Assembly: GCA_019454985.1 (NCBI GenBank)
Contig: JACFNF010000005.1
Location: 86,093 to 150,092, forward strand
Direction of reading: 5' to 3'
DNA: 64,000 bases
Source: Bacteroidales bacterium
GTDB taxonomy: Bacteria; Bacteroidota; Bacteroidia; Bacteroidales; F082
Below are positions 1 through 9,500 of the stretch, in pieces; within the stretch, counting starts at the first letter, position 1, and the number at the start of each line of letters is the position of its first letter. The notes under the pieces were generated by a model. That model had not been told where the DNA came from. It saw only the letters and a list, made by a program, of their open reading frames with translations, and ran no database searches. The position numbers were made by a program, and so were the translations under genes.

Positions 1-693
1 CTGCAATTACAGAAAGACCTAAGAATGAGCGTAATCCCCGAGGTGATCGAATGTTTCGACAATTCAAATTTCCAGGGGGATTTTGCGGTTGCAGCCATGG
101 TTCAGTTTAAGAATGCCAAACCCAACAAAAGCGAATATCGGCATTTTAACATCAAGACGGTGGAAGGGCCCAACGATTTTGCTTCGATGGAAGAAATTAT
201 CGAAAGGCGTTACAGCAGATTGCTCAAAGATGAAAAACCTCTGCCACAGTTGATTGTGGTTGATGGTGGCAAAGGGCAACTCGGTGTTGCCGTAAAAACC
301 CTCGAAAAAATTGGTCTTCGGGGCAAAATTGCTATTATCGGAATTGCCGAGAAACTCGAAGAAATCTATTTTCCGGGCGACAGCATTCCGGTCTATATTG
401 ACAAAAAATCGGAGTCGCTACGTCTAATCCAATTTTTACGCGATGAGGCCCACCGTTTTGGCATCACCCATCACCGAAAGAAATTTGAAAAGGGCTTCAT
501 GCAGAGTGAATTCAACCGGATAAAAGGAATCGGTGAACATACAGCCCAAAAGTTGCTGATTCATTTTAAATCGTACAAAAAAGTGTCGGAAACAAGTTTT
601 GATGAGTTGGCTGCCGTCGTGGGGCCGGCGAAAGCCCAAATCCTGATCAATCATTTCAACGACCCTCAAAAACCTGATCCGACAAGCCTGTAA
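1..693 (+). CDS. uvrC: UvrABC system protein C, C-terminal part (5' truncated by window edge)
   Basis: Nucleotide excision repair endonuclease subunit; this part makes the 5' incision beside a lesion. The reading frame is open from base 1, so the first visible ATG at 25 is internal. About 230 residues are present. They hold the RNase H-like endonuclease domain (ECFDNSN, then VVDGGKGQL, then DEAHRFG, carrying the expected acidic and His residues) and the C-terminal helix-hairpin-helix DNA-binding motif (IKGIGEHTAQKLL). The N-terminal GIY-YIG nuclease and UVR motif lie outside the window. The gene ends normally with TAA and is followed by a promoter for the next pair. Family assignment is firm. 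Confidence 0.95.
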   Translation: MQLQKDLRMSVIPEVIECFDNSNFQGDFAVAAMVQFKNAKPNKSEYRHFNIKTVEGPNDFASMEEIIERRYSRLLKDEKPLPQLIVVDGGKGQLGVAVKTLEKIGLRGKIAIIGIAEKLEEIYFPGDSIPVYIDKKSESLRLIQFLRDEAHRFGITHHRKKFEKGFMQSEFNRIKGIGEHTAQKLLIHFKSYKKVSETSFDELAAVVGPAKAQILINHFNDPQKPDPTSL

Positions 694-733
694 ACCGCTA
701 ACTGATTGGGTTGTTGATTTGAATTAAAAAACA

Positions 734-763
734 TTTGTTTTATCATTTTTATCATTAGTTTTG
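734..763 (+). promoter_or_regulatory. Bacteroidota-type promoter for the 842-3534 gene pair
   Basis: TTTG at 734-737 (-33 element) and TAGTTTTG at 756-763 (-7 element, consensus TAnnTTTG) are separated by 18 bases. Transcription would begin near 768, leaving an AT-rich leader of roughly 70 bases before the ATG at 842. Assigned from consensus match only. Confidence 0.6.
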
Positions 764-841
764 TGTTAAATATTATAATATATTGAATATTAACATATTA
801 CCAATTTTTTATATTTTAACACCTTCAATCTTACCAAAACA

Positions 842-1318
842 ATGAAACACTATTCCTTTGTGCCCATTCTTTTGTGCATGTTTTTGTTCGTCCCTTTTCT
901 AACTAAGGGTCAACAACTTCTGATACAGCAAAAGAGTGGTCAAACCCACACTGAGCTGCTCAGCAACGTCCAGAACCTACACTTCAATCCGGGCGAGCTG
1001 GTGCTTCAGCCCAGAACGGGTGCCATGGCGGCCTTTGCCTTGGCCGAGATTCAAAAAATTGTTTTTGATACTGAAACAGGGCTGTCGAAGCCCTCACTAC
1101 AATCCCTTGTGGTTTCGCCTTCGCCTGTTCAATCGGTGCTTTTTATGAGCGGTATTCCGCAATTTGCCCGGAAAGCCCTTGTTTACAAAGCCGATGGCAC
1201 ACTTGTGATGGAAAGAGAAATAGGACAGCCGACCCATTCGCTCGATGTCGGCAGCCTTAGCCCCGGACTTTATCTGTTACGCGTTCATCAATTCACTGTT
1301 AAATTCGTCAAGCGATGA
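842..1318 (+). CDS. Small secreted protein with T9SS-type C-terminal domain
   Basis: A 158-residue exported protein. Residues 1-23 are a signal peptide ending near TKGQ. Residues 25-75 form a short strand-rich module ending in a SxIxxIxF-like pattern (LAEIQKIVF). The last ~70 residues resemble a type A T9SS sorting domain (SLSPGLYLLRV, terminal KFVKR), although the usual PNP motif is replaced by VSPSPV. The stop codon overlaps the next start (ATGA), so the two genes are probably translationally coupled. The N-terminal module resembles the N-terminus of the next protein. No enzymatic function is recognisable. Confidence 0.75.
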   Translation: MKHYSFVPILLCMFLFVPFLTKGQQLLIQQKSGQTHTELLSNVQNLHFNPGELVLQPRTGAMAAFALAEIQKIVFDTETGLSKPSLQSLVVSPSPVQSVLFMSGIPQFARKALVYKADGTLVMEREIGQPTHSLDVGSLSPGLYLLRVHQFTVKFVKR

Positions 1319-3534
1319 AAAAGCACATCTTTTTGTTCGGTTTCTTAATGAGTGTGTTTTGTCTCAATGCTCAGGAAAAGATGTATCTTCATCTGGCTGG
1401 AAAAACTACACTTGGCGCACCCGTGACCAGTACTGACAGTGTTTATTTCAGCAATGATGGCACTACAGCCTTTTTTAAAATTCTGGGAACGGAATATTCT
1501 TTTCCGGTAAGCGAAATAGACAGCATCACTTTTGGACCTGATTCGCAGACAATTGGCGTTATCTTTGAGGAAGAAACAGTGCGCATAATCAATCCTTTGG
1601 CCTTTGAGGGCGTTGCAGTGAATGCAGTGGGGGCAAAAGTAACGGTGAATGCAACCACTTCGGTTCAGGATATTAATTTCAGACTGAGCGGCAGTACATC
1701 CGACGGGATGTTTAAGACCTATACCACCAAGCGGTATAATCTGATTTTAGATGGAGTTTCGATCACTAACCCCGAAGGGCCGCCGCTCAATCTGCAATCC
1801 AAGAAAAAAACAACCATCTTTCTCGCCGATGGTACCACAAATACCTTAACCGATGGTTCGCAATATGCGCCTGCACCCAACGGTGAAGACCAGAAAGCAA
1901 CCTTGTTCAGCGAGGCAAAACTGATTTTTAAAGGCTCCGGCAGTTTGATTGTCAATGGGCTTGGAAATGCACAACATGGCATCCGCAGCGATGACGAGAT
2001 TGAAATTGAAGATGGTACAATCACTGTTTCCAGTGCGGTACTCGATGGAATTCACGGCAAGGACGGTTTTTTCATGAAAGGCGGTACAGTGCAGGTTACG
2101 GCCACCGGCGATGGCATTGATGCCGATGGTGGGATCATGGAGATTAGTGGTGGTAACATCAGTATGCAGTTGGCTTCTGCCGGAGTGAAAGGACTCTCAG
2201 CTGACAGTACCATTATGATTTCGGGAGGAACCATCAATATCACCATGAACGGTAACCAGTCCAAAGGCATCAAAGGTGATCAGGACATTCTGCTCAGCGG
2301 TGGGCAAATCACCATTCACACCACCGGCGATGCAGTGCTTGAGCCTTCAGGCTCGGGCTTTGATCCTTCGTATTGCACTGCCATCAAGGCAGAAGGAAGC
2401 GTAAACCTGAGTGGCGCCGAGCTTACCATCACCAGCAGCGGAAAAGCCGGCAAAGGAATCTCGGCCGATGCTGATATTGTGATGACAGGCGGCACGGTCA
2501 ACATCACCAGCACAGGCATTGGCGCTGTTTACACCAATCCGTCGGGGCAAGCCGATGCCTATGTGGCCACTTGTCTTACGGCCGATAACGACATCAAGCT
2601 TCTGGGTGGTCAACTCACCACCTCTAGCTCGGGTAAAGCAGGAAAAGGCGTTTCGGCTGACCGTCATATTTTGATTGGAACGGCTGAAACATCGCCCACG
2701 ATTCAAATCACCACCTCCGGTGCACGCCTTTTGGTGAGCGGTAGCGGCTCAAATGCCAATTATGCCGAAGCCAAAGCAATGAAGGCAGATGTGGATGTCA
2801 TCATCGAAAATGGAAATATCACCATCAGTTCGTCCGACGATGGCATAAAAGCCGAAAACTCCATCACCATTAATAATTGCGTACTTGACATCCTCAACTC
2901 GGTCGAGGGCGTTGAAGCACCTTTTATCACATTTAATGGCGGCAATATCCATATCAAATCGAGTGACGATTGCATCAACGCTACTTTTGGCTTTGGCGGC
3001 GAAGGCAACGATGGTAGCTTAGCTACTTTTAACGATGGTTATATTGTGGTAAATACCACCGGAGGCGATGGTATTGACAGCAACGGAAATGTGTTGATTA
3101 CCGGCGGTACAATCATTGTTCACGGGCCCCCGTATTCACCCGAAGTGGGGTTGGATTATAACGGAACGTGCAATGTGAATGGAGGCTTTCTTGTCATTTC
3201 CGGAACAAATAGTTTCATGACACAGGCTCCTTCAAATACATCGGCCCAATATAGTCTGAAAATCACGTTTTACCAGCAATTGTCGTCTTCCACACTCTTC
3301 CATATCCAGAATGCAGCCGGCGAGGATATGCTTACTTTTCAACCAAAACGGAATTATTATTCCATTGTCTTTTCATCGGATATGGTGGTGCCCGGAACGG
3401 GCTATGCCATTTATACCGGCGGAAGCCATAGCGGAACGGTAACGGATGGCCTGTATTCCGGCGGAACCTATTCCGGCGGAACCCTGCGAAAGACCTTTAA
3501 TGTTTCGGCAAAAGTGACTAATGTAAGTTTCTAA
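1315..3534 (+). CDS. Carbohydrate-binding beta-helix protein (Cthe_2159/DUF4353-like)
   Basis: A 739-residue secreted protein with a signal peptide (cleavage after CLNAQ). A ~60-residue N-terminal module (ending VSEIDSITF) is followed by repeated parallel beta-helix coils with motifs such as SGGTINIT, DGIDADGG, GIKGDQDI and SSDDGIKAE. This is the pattern of the carbohydrate-binding family typified by Clostridium thermocellum Cthe_2159, which binds acidic plant polysaccharide. Asp/Gly-rich turns fit calcium binding. There is no obvious T9SS tail; the C-terminus is Gly/Ser/Tyr-rich (SGGTYSGGTLRKTF). It overlaps the upstream small gene by 4 bases. The ligand here is unknown. Confidence 0.8.
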   Translation: MKKHIFLFGFLMSVFCLNAQEKMYLHLAGKTTLGAPVTSTDSVYFSNDGTTAFFKILGTEYSFPVSEIDSITFGPDSQTIGVIFEEETVRIINPLAFEGVAVNAVGAKVTVNATTSVQDINFRLSGSTSDGMFKTYTTKRYNLILDGVSITNPEGPPLNLQSKKKTTIFLADGTTNTLTDGSQYAPAPNGEDQKATLFSEAKLIFKGSGSLIVNGLGNAQHGIRSDDEIEIEDGTITVSSAVLDGIHGKDGFFMKGGTVQVTATGDGIDADGGIMEISGGNISMQLASAGVKGLSADSTIMISGGTINITMNGNQSKGIKGDQDILLSGGQITIHTTGDAVLEPSGSGFDPSYCTAIKAEGSVNLSGAELTITSSGKAGKGISADADIVMTGGTVNITSTGIGAVYTNPSGQADAYVATCLTADNDIKLLGGQLTTSSSGKAGKGVSADRHILIGTAETSPTIQITTSGARLLVSGSGSNANYAEAKAMKADVDVIIENGNITISSSDDGIKAENSITINNCVLDILNSVEGVEAPFITFNGGNIHIKSSDDCINATFGFGGEGNDGSLATFNDGYIVVNTTGGDGIDSNGNVLITGGTIIVHGPPYSPEVGLDYNGTCNVNGGFLVISGTNSFMTQAPSNTSAQYSLKITFYQQLSSSTLFHIQNAAGEDMLTFQPKRNYYSIVFSSDMVVPGTGYAIYTGGSHSGTVTDGLYSGGTYSGGTLRKTFNVSAKVTNVSF

Positions 3535-3552
3535 TCTACTGTAAAGGCAATT

Positions 3553-3582
3553 AAAGGCTGCCCGGAAAGAGGCGGCCTTTTG
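3553..3582 (+). terminator. Rho-independent terminator
   Basis: AAAGGCTGCC at 3553-3562 pairs with GGCGGCCTTT at 3571-3580 (one G-T wobble), followed by T residues. It sits between two convergent genes and closes the beta-helix operon. Confidence 0.75.
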
Positions 3583-3597
3583 TTACCTTTCTTCATC

Positions 3598-4590
3598 CTA
3601 TTTGCCAAAAACCACTTTGTGGAGTTGATCGGCTATTTCGTCGGGGCTGAGGAGCTCCATGCAGTCGAAATGGCCTTTCGGGCAAGCCGGATATCCGATT
3701 TTGCTGCACGGACGGCACGATAAACCTTTCTTTTCGACAATTGCCATACGTTCGGGACGAGTGGTCAAATAAGGATACATCCCAAATCCCGGCACGGTGT
3801 TGCCCCAAACGGAAACGATTGGTTTGTGCAGTGCAGCCGCAATGTGCATCAGTCCGGTATCGTTGGTAATCACACCAAGGGCATGTTCAATGAGCCATGC
3901 CGACTGGCCCAGGCTTAGGCTGCCACAGCTGTTCCATGTGTTTGATCCTGTCAAAGACTGTATGGCATCTCCCCGTTCCATATCCTCTTTGCCTCCAAGA
4001 AGCACCACCGGACGGTCTAAACGCTCGATCACACGCACCACTTGATGCGCCGGAAGAATTTTTGTGAAATGATTGCCACCAATCACAAAAGCGTAGTATC
4101 CCTGCCGAAAAGACTTGGGCAAATCACGGATTTTCATCCGGTCGCGTTCGGCAATAAAAAAATCGAGCCCAGCACCGTCGTTGATCACACCGAGTGGTCG
4201 GACAGCTTCAAAATAACGATCTACGATATGAATATCAGGTAGGAGGTTGATTTTGAACCGAACTAACAAATATTTTCTGAGGTTTAGCTTTGGAAATCCT
4301 TTGCTTTTCACCTTCAGAGCCAGACGAACTCTCCACGAACGCAGATTGTTGTGCAGATCGGCTATAAAATCATAACGCTCGGCTCTTAATTGCCTGATCA
4401 TTGTCGGAAAGTGCGCGTCGAGTGTCTTCACCCGGCTGATATAAGGACATTCTTCGTAAATGCTTCTAAATTGCGGTTTTGTCAACACATGGATCTCAAC
4501 GTCCGGAATTTGTTTTTTCAGACAACGAATAACCGGGCTGGTGAGGACGATATCGCCGATAGAGCTGAAGCGGATGACAAGGACTTTCAA
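3598..4590 (-). CDS. Glycosyltransferase family 9 (heptosyltransferase-like)
   Basis: A 330-residue cytoplasmic GT-B enzyme of the ADP-heptose:LPS heptosyltransferase superfamily, likely adding a sugar to lipopolysaccharide core or a related surface glycan. The N-terminal GDIVLTSPVI and C-terminal NDTGLMHIAAAL nucleotide-sugar motifs are present. The start is TTG at 4590: an in-frame TGA lies three codons upstream, and a TAnnTTTG box on the minus strand lies about 20 bases before it. Expressed divergently from tatD. The exact donor and acceptor cannot be read from the sequence. Confidence 0.9.
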   Translation of the reverse strand: MKVLVIRFSSIGDIVLTSPVIRCLKKQIPDVEIHVLTKPQFRSIYEECPYISRVKTLDAHFPTMIRQLRAERYDFIADLHNNLRSWRVRLALKVKSKGFPKLNLRKYLLVRFKINLLPDIHIVDRYFEAVRPLGVINDGAGLDFFIAERDRMKIRDLPKSFRQGYYAFVIGGNHFTKILPAHQVVRVIERLDRPVVLLGGKEDMERGDAIQSLTGSNTWNSCGSLSLGQSAWLIEHALGVITNDTGLMHIAAALHKPIVSVWGNTVPGFGMYPYLTTRPERMAIVEKKGLSCRPCSKIGYPACPKGHFDCMELLSPDEIADQLHKVVFGK

Positions 4591-4610
4591 AACGAATCAC
4601 ATTAACCTTG

Positions 4611-4618
4611 CAAAAGTA
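4611..4618 (-). promoter_or_regulatory. -7 promoter box for the GT9 gene
   Basis: The minus strand reads TACTTTTG (consensus TAnnTTTG) about 20 bases before the TTG start. The -33 element is weak (TTTTG about 16 bases further upstream). Confidence 0.45.
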
Positions 4619-4665
4619 AGCGTTTCCGACAAAAGCCGACATGCTCCAAATCGTCAGGAAAGGTA

Positions 4666-4694
4666 TTGGTGAGAAACAAATATCCCTACCTTTG
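4666..4694 (+). promoter_or_regulatory. Promoter abutting the tatD start codon
   Basis: TTGG at 4666-4669 and TACCTTTG at 4687-4694 match the Bacteroidota -33/-7 consensus. The ATG of tatD begins at 4699, only four bases after the -7 box, so the predicted transcription start coincides with the start codon. Confidence 0.6.
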
Positions 4695-4698
4695 TGGC

Positions 4699-5475
4699 AT
4701 GCAATGGATAGATACGCATACCCATCTTTACCTCGAACAATTTGACTACGATCGTGATGCCATGCTCGGCCGTGCCTTTGATGCCGGTATTGTCAAATTA
4801 TTAATGCCCAATATTGATCGGGATAGTATTGATGCCATGCTCGCACTTTGCGACCGCTATCCGGACAAATGCCTGCCGATGATGGGTTTGCATCCCACAT
4901 CCGTGAAGGAAGATGCAGAGCTACAGCTCAAAGCTGTTGAGGATCAATTGAGTCGTAGGAAATATTGCGCTATAGGTGAAATCGGGATTGACCTGTATTG
5001 GGATAAAACATATTATGATGCACAACTCAAAGCGTTTCGCCTCCAGCTTGATTGGGCTAAAGAGTTGGATTTGCCTGTGGCCATCCACACCCGTGAGGCT
5101 TTCCCGCTCATCCTTCAGCTTGTTGAAGAGGCTCAGGATGGTCGCCTGAAGGGTGTTTTTCATTGTTTCAGCGGAAATGGGGAAGATGCCCGGCGAATCA
5201 TGGATATGGGTTTTTTCATGGGTATCGGTGGCATCATCACCTATAAAAAATCCACACTCCCCGAATTGATTAAACAGGTTCCGACAGATTATCTTTTGCT
5301 CGAAACCGATAGCCCGTTTTTGCCTCCAACACCCCATCGCGGTAAACGAAACGAAAGCAGTTTTCTTGTCGAAACAGCCCGTTGTCTAGCCGAAATCAAA
5401 TCCATCAGCATGGAAGAGCTGGCACAAATAACCACCCGAAATGCAATGAATCTATTTAAGATCAAGGAGATATGA
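4699..5475 (+). CDS. tatD: TatD family metal-dependent deoxyribonuclease
   Basis: A 258-residue TIM-barrel hydrolase of the TatD DNase family. Metal ligands are visible: THTH at residues 6-9, Glu in GEIGID near residue 94, His in HTREAF and HCFSG, and Asp in LETDSPF near residue 204. The ATG at 4699 is chosen because it places the HxH motif at the normal N-terminal position; a TTG 33 bases upstream falls in the promoter. The stop overlaps the asparaginase start (ATGA). TatD proteins are cytoplasmic 3'-5' exonucleases implicated in DNA repair. Confidence 0.92.
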   Translation: MQWIDTHTHLYLEQFDYDRDAMLGRAFDAGIVKLLMPNIDRDSIDAMLALCDRYPDKCLPMMGLHPTSVKEDAELQLKAVEDQLSRRKYCAIGEIGIDLYWDKTYYDAQLKAFRLQLDWAKELDLPVAIHTREAFPLILQLVEEAQDGRLKGVFHCFSGNGEDARRIMDMGFFMGIGGIITYKKSTLPELIKQVPTDYLLLETDSPFLPPTPHRGKRNESSFLVETARCLAEIKSISMEELAQITTRNAMNLFKIKEI

Positions 5476-6506
5476 TTGAAGAGAAAACCACAATCCTTGT
5501 TATTTACACTGGCGGTACTATTGGAATGACCAAAGACATAGATACTGGTGCTTTGGTTCCATTCGATTTTGGAAATATCTATGAGCAGATGCCCATACTA
5601 AGGTCTTTTGATTACAAGATTGATTTCCATTCGTTTGAAAATCTGATAGATTCATCAAATGTTAAGCCCGATTTTTGGATCGAGCTAGTTGGTGTTATCG
5701 AAAAGAACTACGAACATTATGATGGCTTTGTGGTGCTGCATGGCTCCGACACAATGGCTTATACGGCTTCGGCTTTGAGCTTCATGCTCGAAAATCTGAA
5801 CAAGCCTGTTATTTTTACCGGCTCGCAACTGCCTATGGGGGTTATCCGCACTGATGGGCGTGAAAATTTCCTCACAGCCATCGAAATTGCAGCAGCCAAA
5901 GAAGACGGGTTGGCCGTGGTACCCGAGGTGGCCATCTATTTCGAAAATCAATTAATGCGTGGCAATCGCACAACTAAATTCAACGCTGAGCGCTTTAATG
6001 CCTTTGTTTCGGGCAATTACCCGCTTTTAGCCGAGGTAGGGGTGCACATCCGCTTCAAGAAACATAATATGCTGAAGCCGAATTTCAAAAAACTCAAAGT
6101 GCACACCCGGCTCGATTTTAATGTAACCATTTTGAAGCTTTTCCCAGGCATCTCGGAAAATGTGGTCAGGAATACTCTGGCTATTCCGGGTCTTAAGGCG
6201 CTTATCCTCGAAACTTTTGGCTCGGGCAATGCCCCCACTGATGAATGGTTTATCGGCTGCTTAGCCGAAGCTATTCAGGGAGGATTGATCATTTATAATG
6301 TGACTCAGTGTAAATCGGGCTCTGTTGAATTAGGGAAATATGCCACCAGCCTTGAGCTCGAACGTATCGGTGTGATCGGCGGATACGACATCACCACCGA
6401 GTCGGCTCTTTCCAAGTTGATGTATCTCATCGGCGAAGGCTTCCCCAAGGAACGCATTGTAGAATTGCTTAAACTGCCTATCCGGGGCGAAATCACCATC
6501 GAATAA
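5472..6506 (+). CDS. ansA: Type I L-asparaginase
   Basis: Hydrolyses L-asparagine to aspartate and ammonia. The protein is 344 residues with no signal peptide, which points to the cytosolic type I enzyme. Both catalytic threonine motifs are present: YTGGTIGMT (Thr13) and HGSDTMAYT (Asp93-Thr94). Length and motif spacing are normal for the family. It overlaps tatD by four bases and is probably co-transcribed. The symbol ansA follows the bacterial type I enzyme. Confidence 0.92.
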   Translation: MIEEKTTILVIYTGGTIGMTKDIDTGALVPFDFGNIYEQMPILRSFDYKIDFHSFENLIDSSNVKPDFWIELVGVIEKNYEHYDGFVVLHGSDTMAYTASALSFMLENLNKPVIFTGSQLPMGVIRTDGRENFLTAIEIAAAKEDGLAVVPEVAIYFENQLMRGNRTTKFNAERFNAFVSGNYPLLAEVGVHIRFKKHNMLKPNFKKLKVHTRLDFNVTILKLFPGISENVVRNTLAIPGLKALILETFGSGNAPTDEWFIGCLAEAIQGGLIIYNVTQCKSGSVELGKYATSLELERIGVIGGYDITTESALSKLMYLIGEGFPKERIVELLKLPIRGEITIE

Positions 6507-6551
6507 AACCAAAGCCGGTATGTGTTTCCGGAATAAATCCTTTAATAAAGA

Positions 6552-9500
6552 ATGAGTATGAAACCTTTACGTTTAGTTTTTTTACTTCTCCTGCTGGTTG
6601 GCTTCCCGGCCATTTTGTCTGCCGACGGCCTTTATCTTATTCATGTACAAGGCTATGAGAACCAGAGAGCCCTCGCTGATAACCCCGCTTTCAAGATTCA
6701 CCTTTACAAAGAAAACTGGGTCATTGCTTCTTCGTCGGTAGTTCCCAAAGCGCCACATCAGTTGTTGGATGCTCATGCTTGGACGGATCATAAAAATTAT
6801 TTTGTTGTTTATCTGCCCGCGCAGGAGAGCAAACAATATAGCCAGAGCCGGCCATTTGCCAACATTCTCTTTCAGAATCATGATTTTATCATCGTTTTGG
6901 CACAAGAAGATGAACTGACACTTGACTTTCCTTATAAAAACGATGGTGTGCTCAGAATTAGCCCAACCGAAGCACGCTTAGCCGAAAGAGGAAAAACCCG
7001 TTTACCACAATCCATCACACCCGATCCTTTTGTTCAGGGCTTGATTGATCAGGTTACGGCTGCCAACATCACCGCTTCGGTACAACACCTGCAGGATTAT
7101 GGCACCCGCAATGCTTATCATCCCAAAAGCGTTGAAGCCCAAAATTGGCTGAAAGACCAGTTTGAGGCGATGGGATTGAGTGTTGAACTTCAAGACTTCC
7201 CAATGCCTTCGGGCAATGCCAGCGACAATGTGATTGCTACCCTCACCGGGGCCAAATATCCTGATGAATACGTTGTTGTAGGCTCCCATTTCGATTCATA
7301 CACCATGAGCGGCAGCGCGGCTCCCGGCGCCGATGACAATGCTTCGGGCACGGCCGGAGTGTTAGAAATTGCCCGCATTTTGAGTCAGCACACCTTCGAC
7401 CGTAGTATTGTGTTTTGCTCATTCTCCGGCGAGGAATACGGCCTCTACGGAAGCGACGCCTATGCCACCAGAGCCGCTCAGCAGGGGATGGATATCCACG
7501 GATATTTTAATCTAGATATGACCGGATACCTCAAGCCAGGGAATACAACCATTAAATCAACCCTGATTTTTCCGCCAAGTGCTCAGGAGCTGGGTAATTT
7601 TTATTTGGATGTTGTGGCAGCATATCTGCCCGACTTTATGGTTCAACCCGGATCTTTTTCAGGAGGAGATAGCGATCATACTTCGTTCAACAACAACGGA
7701 TTCATGGGAATTTTTCCTTTTGAGCCGGTCCCCGATTACAGCCCTTATATCCATACCGCCAACGATGTCGTAGGAACAAGTTACAACAGCGAGAGTCAGG
7801 CTGCCGTTTTTACGAAAGCCTCTTTGGCTGCGGTTGTCACCATGGCCAATCGGTTGAATCCTCCGCGAGGTTTAGTGGCTATGCCTGGCGATGGAGTGGT
7901 TGATCTGAATTGGGCGCCTTTGCCCGATGCTGCTTCATTCAAGGTGTATCGAAACGGGCAAATGATTCAGGCTGTTACGTCAAACAATTACAGTGATACC
8001 GATGTAACGAATGGAAACTCCTATACCTATTATGTTACTGCTATTTATTCCGCCACCAATGAAGAGTCTGAGCCTTCGAATAGTGTTACCGTGATCCCTA
8101 TGCCGCCATTGAGCCTGCCATTTTTTAATGATTTTGAAAGTGGAGCGCCTTATTGGGAATTTACTGGTGCTTGGGGGTTGTCCACTACACAGGCATACTC
8201 ACCAACACATTCCATCAGCGACAGTCCCATTGGGCAATATCAGAACAATGTAACGAGTTATGCCTATTTACGACCATTTGCCCTGAATTTAGGTTACAGC
8301 TCGGCTGAAGTTTCGTTCTGGACACGCTATGATATTGAAAACAATTACGATTATGCCTATTTTGAAATCTCGACCGATGGCTCAAATTGGACGACGTTAG
8401 GCCAATTTACGGGAACACAAAGTAGCTGGCAGAAGAAAACTTATAGTCTGAACAATTATCTCGATAAACCCTTCGTGAAACTCCGATTCCGGTTCACCAG
8501 CGATTTTATGGTCACAAAAGACGGGATCTATATTGATGATTTTGTGGTCAATACTACCGGAAATGTTTACACCCAGAATAACTCGCTTCAGGCCGGATGG
8601 AATACCCTTTCGAGTTATGTAATTCCGGCCGATCCCTCATTGACAGCTGTTTTTGCACCCTTAGGAAACAAGCTTGAAGCGGTGCAAACCCTCAATGGAG
8701 TCTATATTCCTGCCCAAAGCCTCAATACCATCGGGAGCTGGACTTCTTCCACCGGTTACAAAGTGAAACTCAACCAGTCAGCAAATTTGGCGATTTCGGG
8801 TCAGAACCTTGCTGATAACACAGTGCAATTGCAGGCCGGATGGAATCTCTTGCCCGTTTTGAGCGCTGTTGGAGCCGATGTTGAAGCTTTGTTTGCCGGT
8901 CAGCTCAACCGATTAGTCATGCTCAAAGAAATGGGAACAAATCAGGTTTACTGGCCTGGTTTCCAGGCGACCGAACTTCATAGCCTTCTTCCGTCAAGGG
9001 CTTATCTAGTTAAATTGTCGGAGCCGGTAGCTGTCGTTTTCCCGACCGGCTCGAAATCGGATTTTCCCATGAAAGAACGATCAATTACAGAAACCATGAT
9101 CACCCCAAACACCCATATCGTTGGACTTAGTTCACAGGCCCTTACGATAGCAAATTCGGGCGATTTTATCATGGCTTTTAATCAGCAGAACCTGCTTACC
9201 GGACAGTTTGAGGTTCAACCCGGACTCAAAGGAATCATTGCCATTGCGGGTAATGATAGTCTGAGCTCAGCCATCACAGGCATGCAGCAAGGTGAAGCCA
9301 TCCGCTGGAAACTTTTCAATCCCGTGATCGGGAATTATACCGACCTCACTGCAACCTACGACAACCAGATGCCCGAGCAGGGTTTCTACCAGCATGAAGG
9401 AATCAGCTTAGTAACTGCCTTTACCGCCGATGCTGTTGGCTTGCAAAAACATGAATGGACAATTTCCATTTATCCTAACCCAGTTGGCGATATCTTGCAT

